A DNA stretch of 6,345 nt from Thermoprotei archaeon (GCA_003649515.1 QMSC01000076.1:1-6345); one strand, 5' to 3'; positions 1 to 5,250 are shown, numbered from the stretch's first letter. Translations and numbers: made by a program. Notes: a model not told the origin generated them from the letters alone.

Positions 1-261
1 CAGCTAAGCGCTGTAAAGGGTCTCGTGGAAACCATTGTTGAACACTCAGCGAACGCCATAGCATTCATATATGTTGAGGATTTCTCCTCTCCCCGGGAAG
101 GACTATTGAAAGCAATGGAGTATATGCCTCAGAGTATGTGGGAGGAGGTGTTTAAAGTGATTTTGATGCTTGAGGAGCTTCCCGAGAATAAGGAGCTTCT
201 ACTTTACATCGCTAGAGAGGCAGTAGAGATAGCTTCAAGCATAGTTCTCCATAACATCTAG
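1..261 (+). CDS. C-terminal fragment of an unrecognised helical protein
   Basis: The reading frame is open from the first base of the window and ends at TAG 259-261, so only the last 86 residues are visible. A GTG at 25 could be read as a start, but the frame continues upstream without a stop, so this is better taken as a 5'-truncated gene. The visible part is probably mostly alpha-helical and acidic, with alternating hydrophobic positions (VFKVILMLEELPENKELLLY near the middle). It has no cysteines, no signal peptide and no long membrane helix. I do not recognise the family. Codon use resembles that of the other genes here. It ends about 140 bp before the next possible ORF, so it is the last gene of its unit. 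That the frame is coding is fairly sure; its function is unknown. Confidence 0.65.
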   Translation, partial: QLSAVKGLVETIVEHSANAIAFIYVEDFSSPREGLLKAMEYMPQSMWEEVFKVILMLEELPENKELLLYIAREAVEIASSIVLHNI

Positions 262-402
262 AACAGTATCTCTAAACACATGAACATGTAATCCGATAGT
301 TTTACTAACGGTCATATACATTACCAGGTATTCCGTGGATATTTTAATCGAGGAGTACGCGCAAAGAGACCAATATCAATTGTCCTCAATTTTATTTAGG
401 GA
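262..402. other. Intergenic stretch after the partial gene
   Basis: This AT-rich stretch has no reading frame of note. It contains a short inverted repeat at 278-289 (ACATG-AA-CATGT); its 2-base spacer makes it more plausible as a protein-binding site than as an RNA hairpin. A TATA-like stretch (ATATTTTAAT, about 339-348) lies roughly 25 bp upstream of a plausible start for a transcript carrying the small ORF at 403. No tRNA-like T-arm or terminator-grade hairpin is visible. Confidence 0.4.
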
Positions 403-558
403 ATGCTCATGAGACTCAGCAAGCTGAGACTAGTAGTGCTAGCTATACTCACAGCAATAAAATTCCTAGTAATAACCATAATACACACCGTTGAGAATGA
501 GGGAACAGCCTTTCTTATAGCAAAATGTCTTGTTGAGAGTTTCAAAAAATACCGGTAA
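403..558 (+). CDS. Possible small single-span membrane protein
   Basis: This short ORF encodes 51 residues from ATG 403, or 49 from ATG 409. The second start is better placed: the purine run AGGGA (397-401) sits 7 bases before ATG 409 but only 1 base before ATG 403. The peptide begins with a basic stretch (MRLSKLRL), followed by about 18 hydrophobic residues (VVLAILTAIKFLVITII), a polar turn with two glutamates, and a basic tail ending FKKYR. That pattern fits a single-pass membrane protein with its basic N-terminus in the cytoplasm, or a signal-anchor peptide. It converges on the GH172 gene, with 21 bases between the two stops. I recognise no family, and an ORF this short can arise by chance. 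Confidence 0.35.
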   Translation: MLMRLSKLRLVVLAILTAIKFLVITIIHTVENEGTAFLIAKCLVESFKKYR

Positions 559-579
559 ATTTTATGGCGTTTTAACCGT

Positions 580-1836
580 TTATTGTCTTCTCAGTATATC
601 AATAACCTTATTGTACACGTCTACAAGTACTCTTCTAGCCTCATTTACCTCTCCCTTTTCAACAGTTTTTGAGTACAAGGCTTCCCATAAGGCTCTATTT
701 AGTAGCGATCTAACAGCATCTCTCCCTATTACTCTACTTATCACTCTTCCAAGCGAGTGCACGTAGTGCCAGTATTTTTTCTCAAGGTCTTCTGCTGTTC
801 TGATCTCCTCTAAAATTTCTTCCAATACTTCTGCTGGGGTCTTAACTGGCAGAGGGATCCTTTTATCGACTGGGGGCATGGGAGAAAAGTCTATATGGGG
901 TTCAGTTTGATACCAGTAAGCTACGCTGGAGATGTCGTCGGCTCTATCATTTGCGTGTCCATGTTCTATTGTCACCTTTATTGACTTCTTGAAGGGTATA
1001 GGGGACTCTAGGTGGAAGCGGTACATGGAGTGATAGCCAGTCCAATCCTCCGGCCCCTTCAGTGGGAAGCCATGTAAAGGTCCATAGAACTCCCTATTAA
1101 AGCCCCAAGCTGCACCAATATAGTCCTCCGTTCCTGTACCGTGGATTGATGGAGGCCATTTCTCGCCATCAACAAATATCATGTCATCTCCCTCGCCCCA
1201 CCATCCGGGCCGTAGACCGTGCACGCTCAAAATACAGCCCACGTAATGTCCTCGTCCCTCCGCGTAAAGTATGAGGTAATTTTCCTCACCGCTTAGGTTA
1301 ACTTCCTTCTTCGAAGCTTTTACAAGCTCCCTTCGCCACTTGGCGTGGAAGTATCCAATGTTATTCCAGCTCTTTGAGTGTAATTCGTAATCAATATGGT
1401 AATAAAAAGCCCCTATTTCTACATCACATTCATTAACTATTTCAAACTCAGCTCTATCGTTAAACGGCATCGGAAAGTAGCAATTAAATCCTCTATCGCA
1501 GGTCATTGTGAGCGGAAGCGATATGAAGTGTTTCGCTATACCGTGTCCTATGCCGAAGAAGTCCCCTATAGGGGTATCTATGCTGGGTTTATTCTCCCCA
1601 TCCCAGTAGGCTCTGAAGAGGATCTTTCTGAGATAATACTTGTCGGGACAGCTTATAGTCACCCATATATGCTTTACGACTCCAGGCCCCTTAATTTCGG
1701 CCAGGGTTGCGCTATCGCCTGGTTTCACTGTAATGGAGTCGCGGTTACCTCCAGTTCTATCCCAACTTGACTCGCGTTTAGCCACATAGTCCCTCAGTTG
1801 AGGCAGGTAATCCAGGAAACCATTAAGTGGATACAT
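580..1836 (-). CDS. DUF2961 / GH172-family glycoside hydrolase
   Basis: A 418-residue protein of the DUF2961 family, now classed as glycoside hydrolase family 172, whose characterised members act on fructofuranosides (difructose dianhydride I) and D-arabinofuranans. Family landmarks appear in order: SSWDRTGGN (23-31), GPGVVKHIW (50-58), YWDGE (77-81), TPIGDFFG (88-95), YFPMPF (120-125), WRRE (167-170), GWWGEGDD (211-218), DGEKWPP (223-229), GTGTEDY (233-239) and EHGHAND (291-297). Glu215 and Glu237 sit in the two motifs that, from memory of the Bifidobacterium enzyme and its about 21-residue spacing, should carry the catalytic pair. There is no signal peptide, so it is probably cytoplasmic. 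Residues from about 331 to 418 form a charged helical tail beyond the beta-sandwich core. ATG at 1836 is the natural start; the leader would be short (about 8 bases) with no clear Shine-Dalgarno. The family is sure; the substrate is unknown. Confidence 0.9.
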   Translation of the reverse strand: MYPLNGFLDYLPQLRDYVAKRESSWDRTGGNRDSITVKPGDSATLAEIKGPGVVKHIWVTISCPDKYYLRKILFRAYWDGENKPSIDTPIGDFFGIGHGIAKHFISLPLTMTCDRGFNCYFPMPFNDRAEFEIVNECDVEIGAFYYHIDYELHSKSWNNIGYFHAKWRRELVKASKKEVNLSGEENYLILYAEGRGHYVGCILSVHGLRPGWWGEGDDMIFVDGEKWPPSIHGTGTEDYIGAAWGFNREFYGPLHGFPLKGPEDWTGYHSMYRFHLESPIPFKKSIKVTIEHGHANDRADDISSVAYWYQTEPHIDFSPMPPVDKRIPLPVKTPAEVLEEILEEIRTAEDLEKKYWHYVHSLGRVISRVIGRDAVRSLLNRALWEALYSKTVEKGEVNEARRVLVDVYNKVIDILRRQ

Positions 1837-1865
1837 TTTTCTCGAAATAGCTTAGTGGCTTTCTG

Positions 1866-1885
1866 GATATAAAAGCGTTAATATC
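1866..1885. promoter_or_regulatory. Divergent core promoters of the GH172 gene and cutA, overlapping as a palindrome
   Basis: On the minus strand the sequence reads ATTAACG then CTTTTATATC, matching an archaeal BRE followed by a TATA box (1867-1875). It predicts a start near 1844, about 8 bases before the GH172 ATG. On the plus strand TAAAAGC then GTTAATATC (TATA about 1877-1885) predicts a start near 1907, about 10 bases before the cutA ATG. The BRE of each promoter lies inside the TATA box of the other. GATAT (1866-1870) and ATATC (1881-1885) are inverted repeats. The prediction rests on consensus only. Confidence 0.55.
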
Positions 1886-1908
1886 TGTTCTAGCATTTCT
1901 TAAACGAT

Positions 1909-1915
1909 GTGATCC
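1909..1915 (+). promoter_or_regulatory. Ribosome-binding site of cutA (GTGATCC)
   Basis: GTGATCC matches the 3' part of the full archaeal Shine-Dalgarno complement AGGAGGTGATCC. In that register the GGAGG core would end about 7 bases before ATG 1917. This is normal spacing and supports that start even though the GGAGG core itself is absent. Confidence 0.5.
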
Positions 1916-1916
1916 A

Positions 1917-2240
1917 ATGCTTGGAACGTATACGGTTATCCTAATTACGGTTCCCACACGAGAGGAGGCACTAAAAATCTCAAGGGATCTTCTGGAGAAG
2001 AAGCTCATTGCGTGCATAAATATCTTGGATAACGTACACTCGCTTTACTGGTGGAAGGGTAAGATAGAGGAGGGGAAGGAACTATTACTTGTAATAAAAA
2101 CTAGACTAGATCTCTTCGAGAAGGTATTAGAAAGTGTTAAAAGACTCCACAGCTACGAGGTTCCAGAAGTCATTGCACTACCGATCATAGCCGGGAACAG
2201 GGATTATTTAAAGTGGATCGACGAAAGCGTGGAGGCCTAG
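1917..2240 (+). CDS. cutA: CutA1 divalent-ion tolerance family protein
   Basis: At 107 residues this is full length for CutA1, a trimeric ferredoxin-like-fold protein related to PII signalling proteins. It is linked to divalent metal tolerance in E. coli, though its cellular role in archaea is unsettled. Landmarks: the N-terminal strand followed by VPTREEAL (12-19), the AC-N strand IACINI (31-36), HSLYWWKGKIE (41-51), the strand LLLVIKT (56-62), and the helix and strand VKRLHSYEVPEVIALPI (74-90), closed by YLKWI (97-101). The usual HPYEVPE is HSYEVPE here, a Pro-to-Ser change at 79. There is no signal peptide, so it is cytoplasmic. It diverges from the GH172 gene through a shared promoter region and is probably monocistronic, because the next gene has its own TATA box. 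Confidence 0.95.
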   Translation: MLGTYTVILITVPTREEALKISRDLLEKKLIACINILDNVHSLYWWKGKIEEGKELLLVIKTRLDLFEKVLESVKRLHSYEVPEVIALPIIAGNRDYLKWIDESVEA

Positions 2241-2254
2241 TATCAACAAGCATG

Positions 2255-2264
2255 TTTTTATAAG
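2255..2264 (+). promoter_or_regulatory. TATA box of the YhbY/CRM gene
   Basis: TTTTTATAAG lies about 25 bases upstream of a predicted transcript start near 2285. That leaves a leader of about 10 bases before the TTG start at 2294. It indicates that this gene is transcribed separately from cutA, which ends at 2240. No good BRE is visible. Confidence 0.5.
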
Positions 2265-2293
2265 TGTACGTAGTGCATTTTTAGGGTAGGATA

Positions 2294-2554
2294 TTGTCCA
2301 GCAGGCTATTCTATGAGGATATAGTTACCGTGCGCATAGGTAAGAAGGGATTAACTAGCAATATCCTTGAGGAAATTAAGAGGAGCTTAAAGGCTCACGG
2401 AGTAGTCAAAATAAAGCTTCTCAGAAGCTTTAGGGAATCTCAGAAACCCGATAGACACTTATTTGCTAAGGAGTTAGCGGAAAGGGTTAACGCCGATCTC
2501 GTGGGGATCCGAGGCTATACCTTTATTCTAAGGGAAAGAAGGAAAGAAAAATAG
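2294..2554 (+). CDS. YhbY/CRS1 (CRM-domain) RNA-binding protein
   Basis: An 86-residue single CRM-domain protein. This fold binds RNA; bacterial YhbY associates with pre-50S ribosomal particles, and plant relatives act in intron splicing. The diagnostic RNA-binding loop GKKG is at 16-19 inside VRIGKKGLT (13-21), followed by the helix SNILEEIKRSLKAHGVVKIKLL, then FAKELAERVNADLVGIRGYTFILRER (57-82), the usual end of the domain. The basic tail ERRKEK adds to the RNA-binding character. The start is TTG at 2294: an in-frame TAG at 2282-2284 blocks extension upstream, and the next candidate (GTG, codon 13) would remove the start of the domain. A purine run GGGTAGG (2284-2290) precedes the start. 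The gene converges on the histone gene with 33 bases between stops. In archaea such proteins are presumed to act on rRNA or the ribosome. Confidence 0.88.
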   Translation: MSSRLFYEDIVTVRIGKKGLTSNILEEIKRSLKAHGVVKIKLLRSFRESQKPDRHLFAKELAERVNADLVGIRGYTFILRERRKEK

Positions 2555-2587
2555 TCAACAAAAATTTTCGAGCTAATCCTTACGCGT

Positions 2588-2839
2588 TTACTCAATTAAG
2601 CTCTTGAGGCCCTTGTCCTCAAGGGCCTTGACAACGTCTTTGTCAGTAACCATGAAGCTCTCTCCGCGGGATCTAGCCTTAGCAGCCTCTACAACACCCG
2701 TGCCGATGTCCTCAAGGAACTTGTTTAGAGCCTTTAGTAATTTATTAACAGCATTATCGCTGACCCTTATATTTGCACCAGCAATTTCTTTTATTTTTGT
2801 TTTTACAGCCTTCTTTGTAATGGCTTCAGGAGCTACCAT
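2588..2839 (-). CDS. Archaeal histone-fold protein
   Basis: An 83-residue histone, longer than the usual 66-70. Helix alpha-1 is within 6-20 (AITKKAVKTKIKEIA), loop L1 is GANIRVSDNA (21-30) with the typical DNA-binding Arg25, alpha-2 spans about 28-56 (VNKLLKALNKFLEDIGTGVVEAAKA), loop L2 is about 57-65, and alpha-3 is TDKDVVKALEDKG (65-77), followed by a short extra tail KSLIE. It would dimerise and wrap DNA. L2 reads RSRGESFMV instead of the common HAGRKTV, so the usual Arg and Thr of the L2 DNA contact appear to be replaced, possibly with a 2-3 residue insertion. AGGTGA lies 7 bases before the ATG, and a consensus BRE/TATA lies further upstream, so expression is probably strong. It is monocistronic. 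Confidence 0.92.
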   Translation of the reverse strand: MVAPEAITKKAVKTKIKEIAGANIRVSDNAVNKLLKALNKFLEDIGTGVVEAAKARSRGESFMVTDKDVVKALEDKGLKSLIE

Positions 2840-2846
2840 CTCTTTT

Positions 2847-2852
2847 TCACCT
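2847..2852 (-). promoter_or_regulatory. Shine-Dalgarno of the histone gene (AGGTGA)
   Basis: On the minus strand AGGTGA is followed by 7 bases and then ATG (2839-2837). It is the strongest ribosome-binding site in the window and fixes the histone start. Confidence 0.75.
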
Positions 2853-2881
2853 ATTTTTCATATTATATTAATAATGGTCCT

Positions 2882-2896
2882 TATATAAACTTTAGC
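2882..2896 (-). promoter_or_regulatory. BRE + TATA promoter of the histone gene
   Basis: Read on the minus strand, GCTAAAG is followed directly by TTTATATA. This is an exact fit to the archaeal BRE pattern RNWAANN and to the TATA consensus. The predicted start is near 2858, giving a leader of about 19 bases that contains the AGGTGA ribosome-binding site. Confidence 0.8.
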
Positions 2897-3190
2897 CGTG
2901 AATAGAGAGTCTTTCGAGTACACGAAACTGCTTGTACCGGCTTTTCGTACAGGGGTTTAATAAGCTTTTGGTAAAAGGTCGTGACATTTCATTATAAAGG
3001 CGCCAACACTCTTTCATGAGGTACGCACATACGGACCTCTAACATTTTGAGAGCTGCTGAAGAGCCTATTTTGCACCAACTATAGAGCCTTTGGAGATCG
3101 ATGTTGATGTTCCTAACGGCGTACAGAACTACATGATGCTGAACTTTGGTTCAAAATATTGAGTCTAAGTAGTGATGGGATATCTGGGCG
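2897..3190. other. Gene-free region between the histone and sufC promoters
   Basis: About 290 bases with no intact gene. Short inverted repeats sit at 2912-2927 (TTTCG/CGAAA), 2931-2953 (CTTGTAC/GTACAGG, 9-base loop, one G-T pair) and 2965-2977 (CTTTT/AAAAG). TATA-like stretches occur near 2955-2963 (GTTTAATAA) and 2991-2998 (ATTATAAA). From ATG 3016 one frame reads through two stops and then 33 codons to TGA at 3160-3162 (see findings). I see no tRNA, no C/D-box pair and no GC-rich RNA core. Confidence 0.5.
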
Positions 3191-3191
3191 T

Positions 3192-3206
3192 CAGAATCTT
3201 TTTAAG
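3192..3206 (+). promoter_or_regulatory. BRE + TATA promoter of the sufCB operon
   Basis: CAGAATC followed by TTTTTAAG gives a BRE-like AA at the right position and a TATA box. The predicted start is near 3228, so the leader before ATG 3233 would be only about 5 bases. TTAAG at 3202-3206 is inverted as CTTAA at 3218-3222, flanking the expected promoter-clearance region; this may be chance. Confidence 0.5.
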
Positions 3207-3232
3207 CATAAATAAAACTTAACTCAAGGAGT

Positions 3233-3997
3233 ATGTTCTTGAACACTTTTCTACGAGTGGAGAACCTGCATATACGAGTCGAAAATAAGCTCGTAGTTAA
3301 AGGAGCAACACTGAACATAGAGGGAGGTAAGGTCTACGCTCTCATAGGCCCTAATGCTTCGGGTAAGACTAGCCTTGCTATGGCAATACTGGGACATCCT
3401 GAGTATGAGGTCGTAAAGGGGAGGATAATATTCGAGGGTGAGGATATCACTAATTTGCCTATGCCTGAGCGGGTGAGAAGGGGGCTATACGTATCCTTCC
3501 AGAATCCCCCTGAGATAAAGGGAGTGAAGCTGGGATACTTTCTTGAACGCTTGATGAAGAGGAGATATGGTAAGGTCGACAAGAACATCATTTTAAGATA
3601 TTCCGAAGAGCTAGGTTTAGGTCGGGAACATTTAGAACGGGACCTCAACGTGGGCTTTTCTGGAGGCGAGAGAAAACGAGTAGAGGTCCTTCAACTCCTC
3701 TTACTTAAACCTAAGATAGCAATTCTAGACGAGCCGGATTCGGGAGTTGATATAGAATCTCTTAAAGTCATAGCCAGCACCATAAAGGATGTTGTTGAGG
3801 AAGGTACAGGAGTATTGGTCATAACGCATTACAGAAACATTCTCAGCTACCTCAAGCCAAGCCTCGTTTACGTTATGGGTGAAGCCGAAATAAAAATGTG
3901 TGGAAACGTCGAAATACTCGATCTCGTAGAAAGGTGCGGGTATAGCTGTATCCTTAAGGGAGTATGTGAGAGGGATGCGAATGAGGGAGGAGCCTGA
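3233..3997 (+). CDS. sufC: SufC ATPase of the Fe-S cluster assembly complex
   Basis: At 254 residues this is a normal-length SufC, the soluble ABC-type ATPase that drives Fe-S cluster assembly on the SufB/SufD scaffold in the cytoplasm. It has Walker A GPNASGKT (39-46), the Q-loop in SFQNPPEIKG with Gln90, the signature GFSGGERKR (141-149), Walker B IAILDE (162-167) followed by the SufC-typical PDSGVDIESL (168-177), and the H-loop His199. Four cysteines (223, 235, 239, 245) cluster in the last 35 residues, which I do not remember as usual for SufC. ATG 3233 follows GGAG (3228-3231) by only one base; TTG 3239 is better spaced (7 bases) and would drop two residues. The 3' end overlaps the SufB-like gene, implying co-translation. 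Confidence 0.95.
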   Translation: MFLNTFLRVENLHIRVENKLVVKGATLNIEGGKVYALIGPNASGKTSLAMAILGHPEYEVVKGRIIFEGEDITNLPMPERVRRGLYVSFQNPPEIKGVKLGYFLERLMKRRYGKVDKNIILRYSEELGLGREHLERDLNVGFSGGERKRVEVLQLLLLKPKIAILDEPDSGVDIESLKVIASTIKDVVEEGTGVLVITHYRNILSYLKPSLVYVMGEAEIKMCGNVEILDLVERCGYSCILKGVCERDANEGGA

Positions 3998-5216
3998 GTG
4001 GCTCAGGAAGTTTAGGGAAAGAGCGCTTTCATTAATAGACAAGCTCCCGGAGCCGAAGTATGGTGCGAGAATAGATCTCGAGGCTCTTAGCGTTGAGAGG
4101 GAACTCAGAGAATATGACGAGTCATCTCCGGTGGTATCTAAAGCCCTAAAGAGGCTACACTTCACCATGAAGGAGGAGAGACCATTCCTCTTGCAGGTTA
4201 ATGATTTCCTAAGGAAGAAGTATGCTGAAAGACTTTCTCAGCTAGGTATACTAGCTGAGGATATAGATACGGCTGTCAGGAAATATGAGTGGCTTAAAGA
4301 CTACTGGTTTAAGGCTTTTCCTATGGCCCTCAACAAGCTCACGGCTTTTCATGCAGCCTATAGCAGAGGTGGATTTGTGCTCAGGGTTAAAGAGGGAGTA
4401 AAATTAAAAGAGCCTATACAGATGTGTTTCATCGTCTCATCCTCAAGCTACGCTCAGCTTCCTCATAACATAATAATTGCCGAGCCTTACTCAGAAGTCC
4501 ACATACTCACTGGATGTATTGCGCCTAGGGGTACGAGGTACTCCCTACACTCAGGTCTTACGGAAGTCTACGTGGGAGAGGGAGCAAGAGTCTTCTCAAT
4601 AATGATCGAAATTTGGCCAGAATACGTTCATGCGAGGCCTCTAAAGGCCGTAAAAGTTGACAAAGGAGGAACCTACATAGGCTCAGTTATCGTACTCGAG
4701 CCCGGGGCCTCCTATCAAGCCTTTCCTACGGCCATCTTAATGGGCGATATGAGTTCCGTCACGGCCAAAACGGTAGTAACTGCTAGGGGGAACAGCGAGG
4801 TCGATGTGGGTGAAGCAGCTTTCCTTTTAGGTAGGGAGTGCAGAGCTATCCTAGTCACACGGGCTGTAGCTTTTGATTCAGCCACTGTGAAGGAGAGGAT
4901 CAGAGCTCGGGGCAGAGGGTGGAGGAGTAAGGCTTACTTAGAATGCAGTGGATTGATACTTGGTGATAGAGCTAAAATATTTGCCGTTCCGGAGCTCGAG
5001 GCTATATCTAAGGATGTTGAGCTATACCATGAATCTTCGATTGGTAGAGTGGGCGAGAATGAGCTAATGTACTTAATGAGTAGAGGCTTTGAAGAGGACG
5101 AGGCCATAAGCATGATGATTAGAGGTTTTCTAGACCCAGGGCTCTCCGATCTACCCGCTCCTCTTAGAATTCAGGTAGAGTCCATATTAGAGCGCGTTGC
5201 CATAGAGGGTCTATAG
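3981..5216 (+). CDS. sufB: SufB-like Fe-S cluster scaffold (SufBD family)
   Basis: A SufBD-family beta-helix scaffold of 411 residues from ATG 3981. Other in-frame starts are GTG 3966 and ATG 3975; 3981 is preferred because AGGG (3971-3974) is 6 bases upstream. It overlaps sufC by 17 bases. Numbered from GTG 3966, it has the SufB-like opening EPEWLRKFRERAL (9-21) with LPEPKYG (27-33), GCIAP with Cys184, SLHSGLTEVYV (193-203), LECSG with Cys327, YHESSIGR (354-361), and YLMSRGFEEDEA (369-380) with the final GFLDPGLSDLPAPL (387-400). Cys184 and Cys327 match the positions I recall as C254 and C405 of E. coli SufB, and SufD lacks this combination, so SufB is the better name. It is shorter than bacterial SufB (about 495). 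No second SufBD gene is adjacent, so it probably acts as a homodimer with SufC. Confidence 0.92.
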   Translation: MREEPEWLRKFRERALSLIDKLPEPKYGARIDLEALSVERELREYDESSPVVSKALKRLHFTMKEERPFLLQVNDFLRKKYAERLSQLGILAEDIDTAVRKYEWLKDYWFKAFPMALNKLTAFHAAYSRGGFVLRVKEGVKLKEPIQMCFIVSSSSYAQLPHNIIIAEPYSEVHILTGCIAPRGTRYSLHSGLTEVYVGEGARVFSIMIEIWPEYVHARPLKAVKVDKGGTYIGSVIVLEPGASYQAFPTAILMGDMSSVTAKTVVTARGNSEVDVGEAAFLLGRECRAILVTRAVAFDSATVKERIRARGRGWRSKAYLECSGLILGDRAKIFAVPELEAISKDVELYHESSIGRVGENELMYLMSRGFEEDEAISMMIRGFLDPGLSDLPAPLRIQVESILERVAIEGL

Positions 5217-5218
5217 TA

Positions 5219-5235
5219 TCCTCCCTTCTCGAGGA
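5219..5235. terminator. Short hairpin just after the sufB stop
   Basis: TCCTC (5219-5223) pairs with GAGGA (5231-5235) around a 7-base loop, 3 bases after the sufB stop, followed by GTTTATC. It is weak: 5 bp with no long T-run. It may contribute to 3'-end formation. Confidence 0.25.
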
Positions 5236-5250
5236 GTTTATCTGTCTGAT

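Noticed and set aside
1396..1770. 124-codon plus-strand open frame
   Set aside because: It lies wholly inside the GH172 gene on the opposite strand, whose frame carries conserved family motifs over exactly this stretch.
1823..2017. 64-codon minus-strand frame covering the GH172/cutA gap
   Set aside because: It overlaps cutA and the divergent promoter region and shows no family features.
2265..2276. Repeat of CGTAGTGC also present near 760
   Set aside because: Only 8 bases are shared, one copy is inside a coding region, and it is expected by chance in 6 kb with slight composition bias.
2604..2888. 94-codon plus-strand frame over the histone gene
   Set aside because: Antisense of a clear histone; its end runs into the histone promoter.
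3100..3145. C/D-box small RNA (ATGATG followed by CTGA)
   Set aside because: The ATGATG and CTGA overlap, the box C is imperfect, and there is no second C'/D' pair or terminal stem.
3141..3170. tRNA-like T-arm (GGTTCAAAAT)
   Set aside because: The flanking bases do not form the 5-bp T stem, and no acceptor, D or anticodon arm can be built around it.
3725..4168. 147-codon minus-strand open frame across the sufC-sufB junction
   Set aside because: It is antisense to Walker B and the C-terminus of SufC and the SufB N-terminus; its Ser/Leu-rich composition is that of a shadow frame.
3981..5216. Assignment of the scaffold as SufD
   Set aside because: It has the SufB-like EPEW N-terminus, both SufB cysteines (GCIAP and LECSG) and the SufB-like C-terminal end, so SufB/SmsB fits better despite its SufD-like length.
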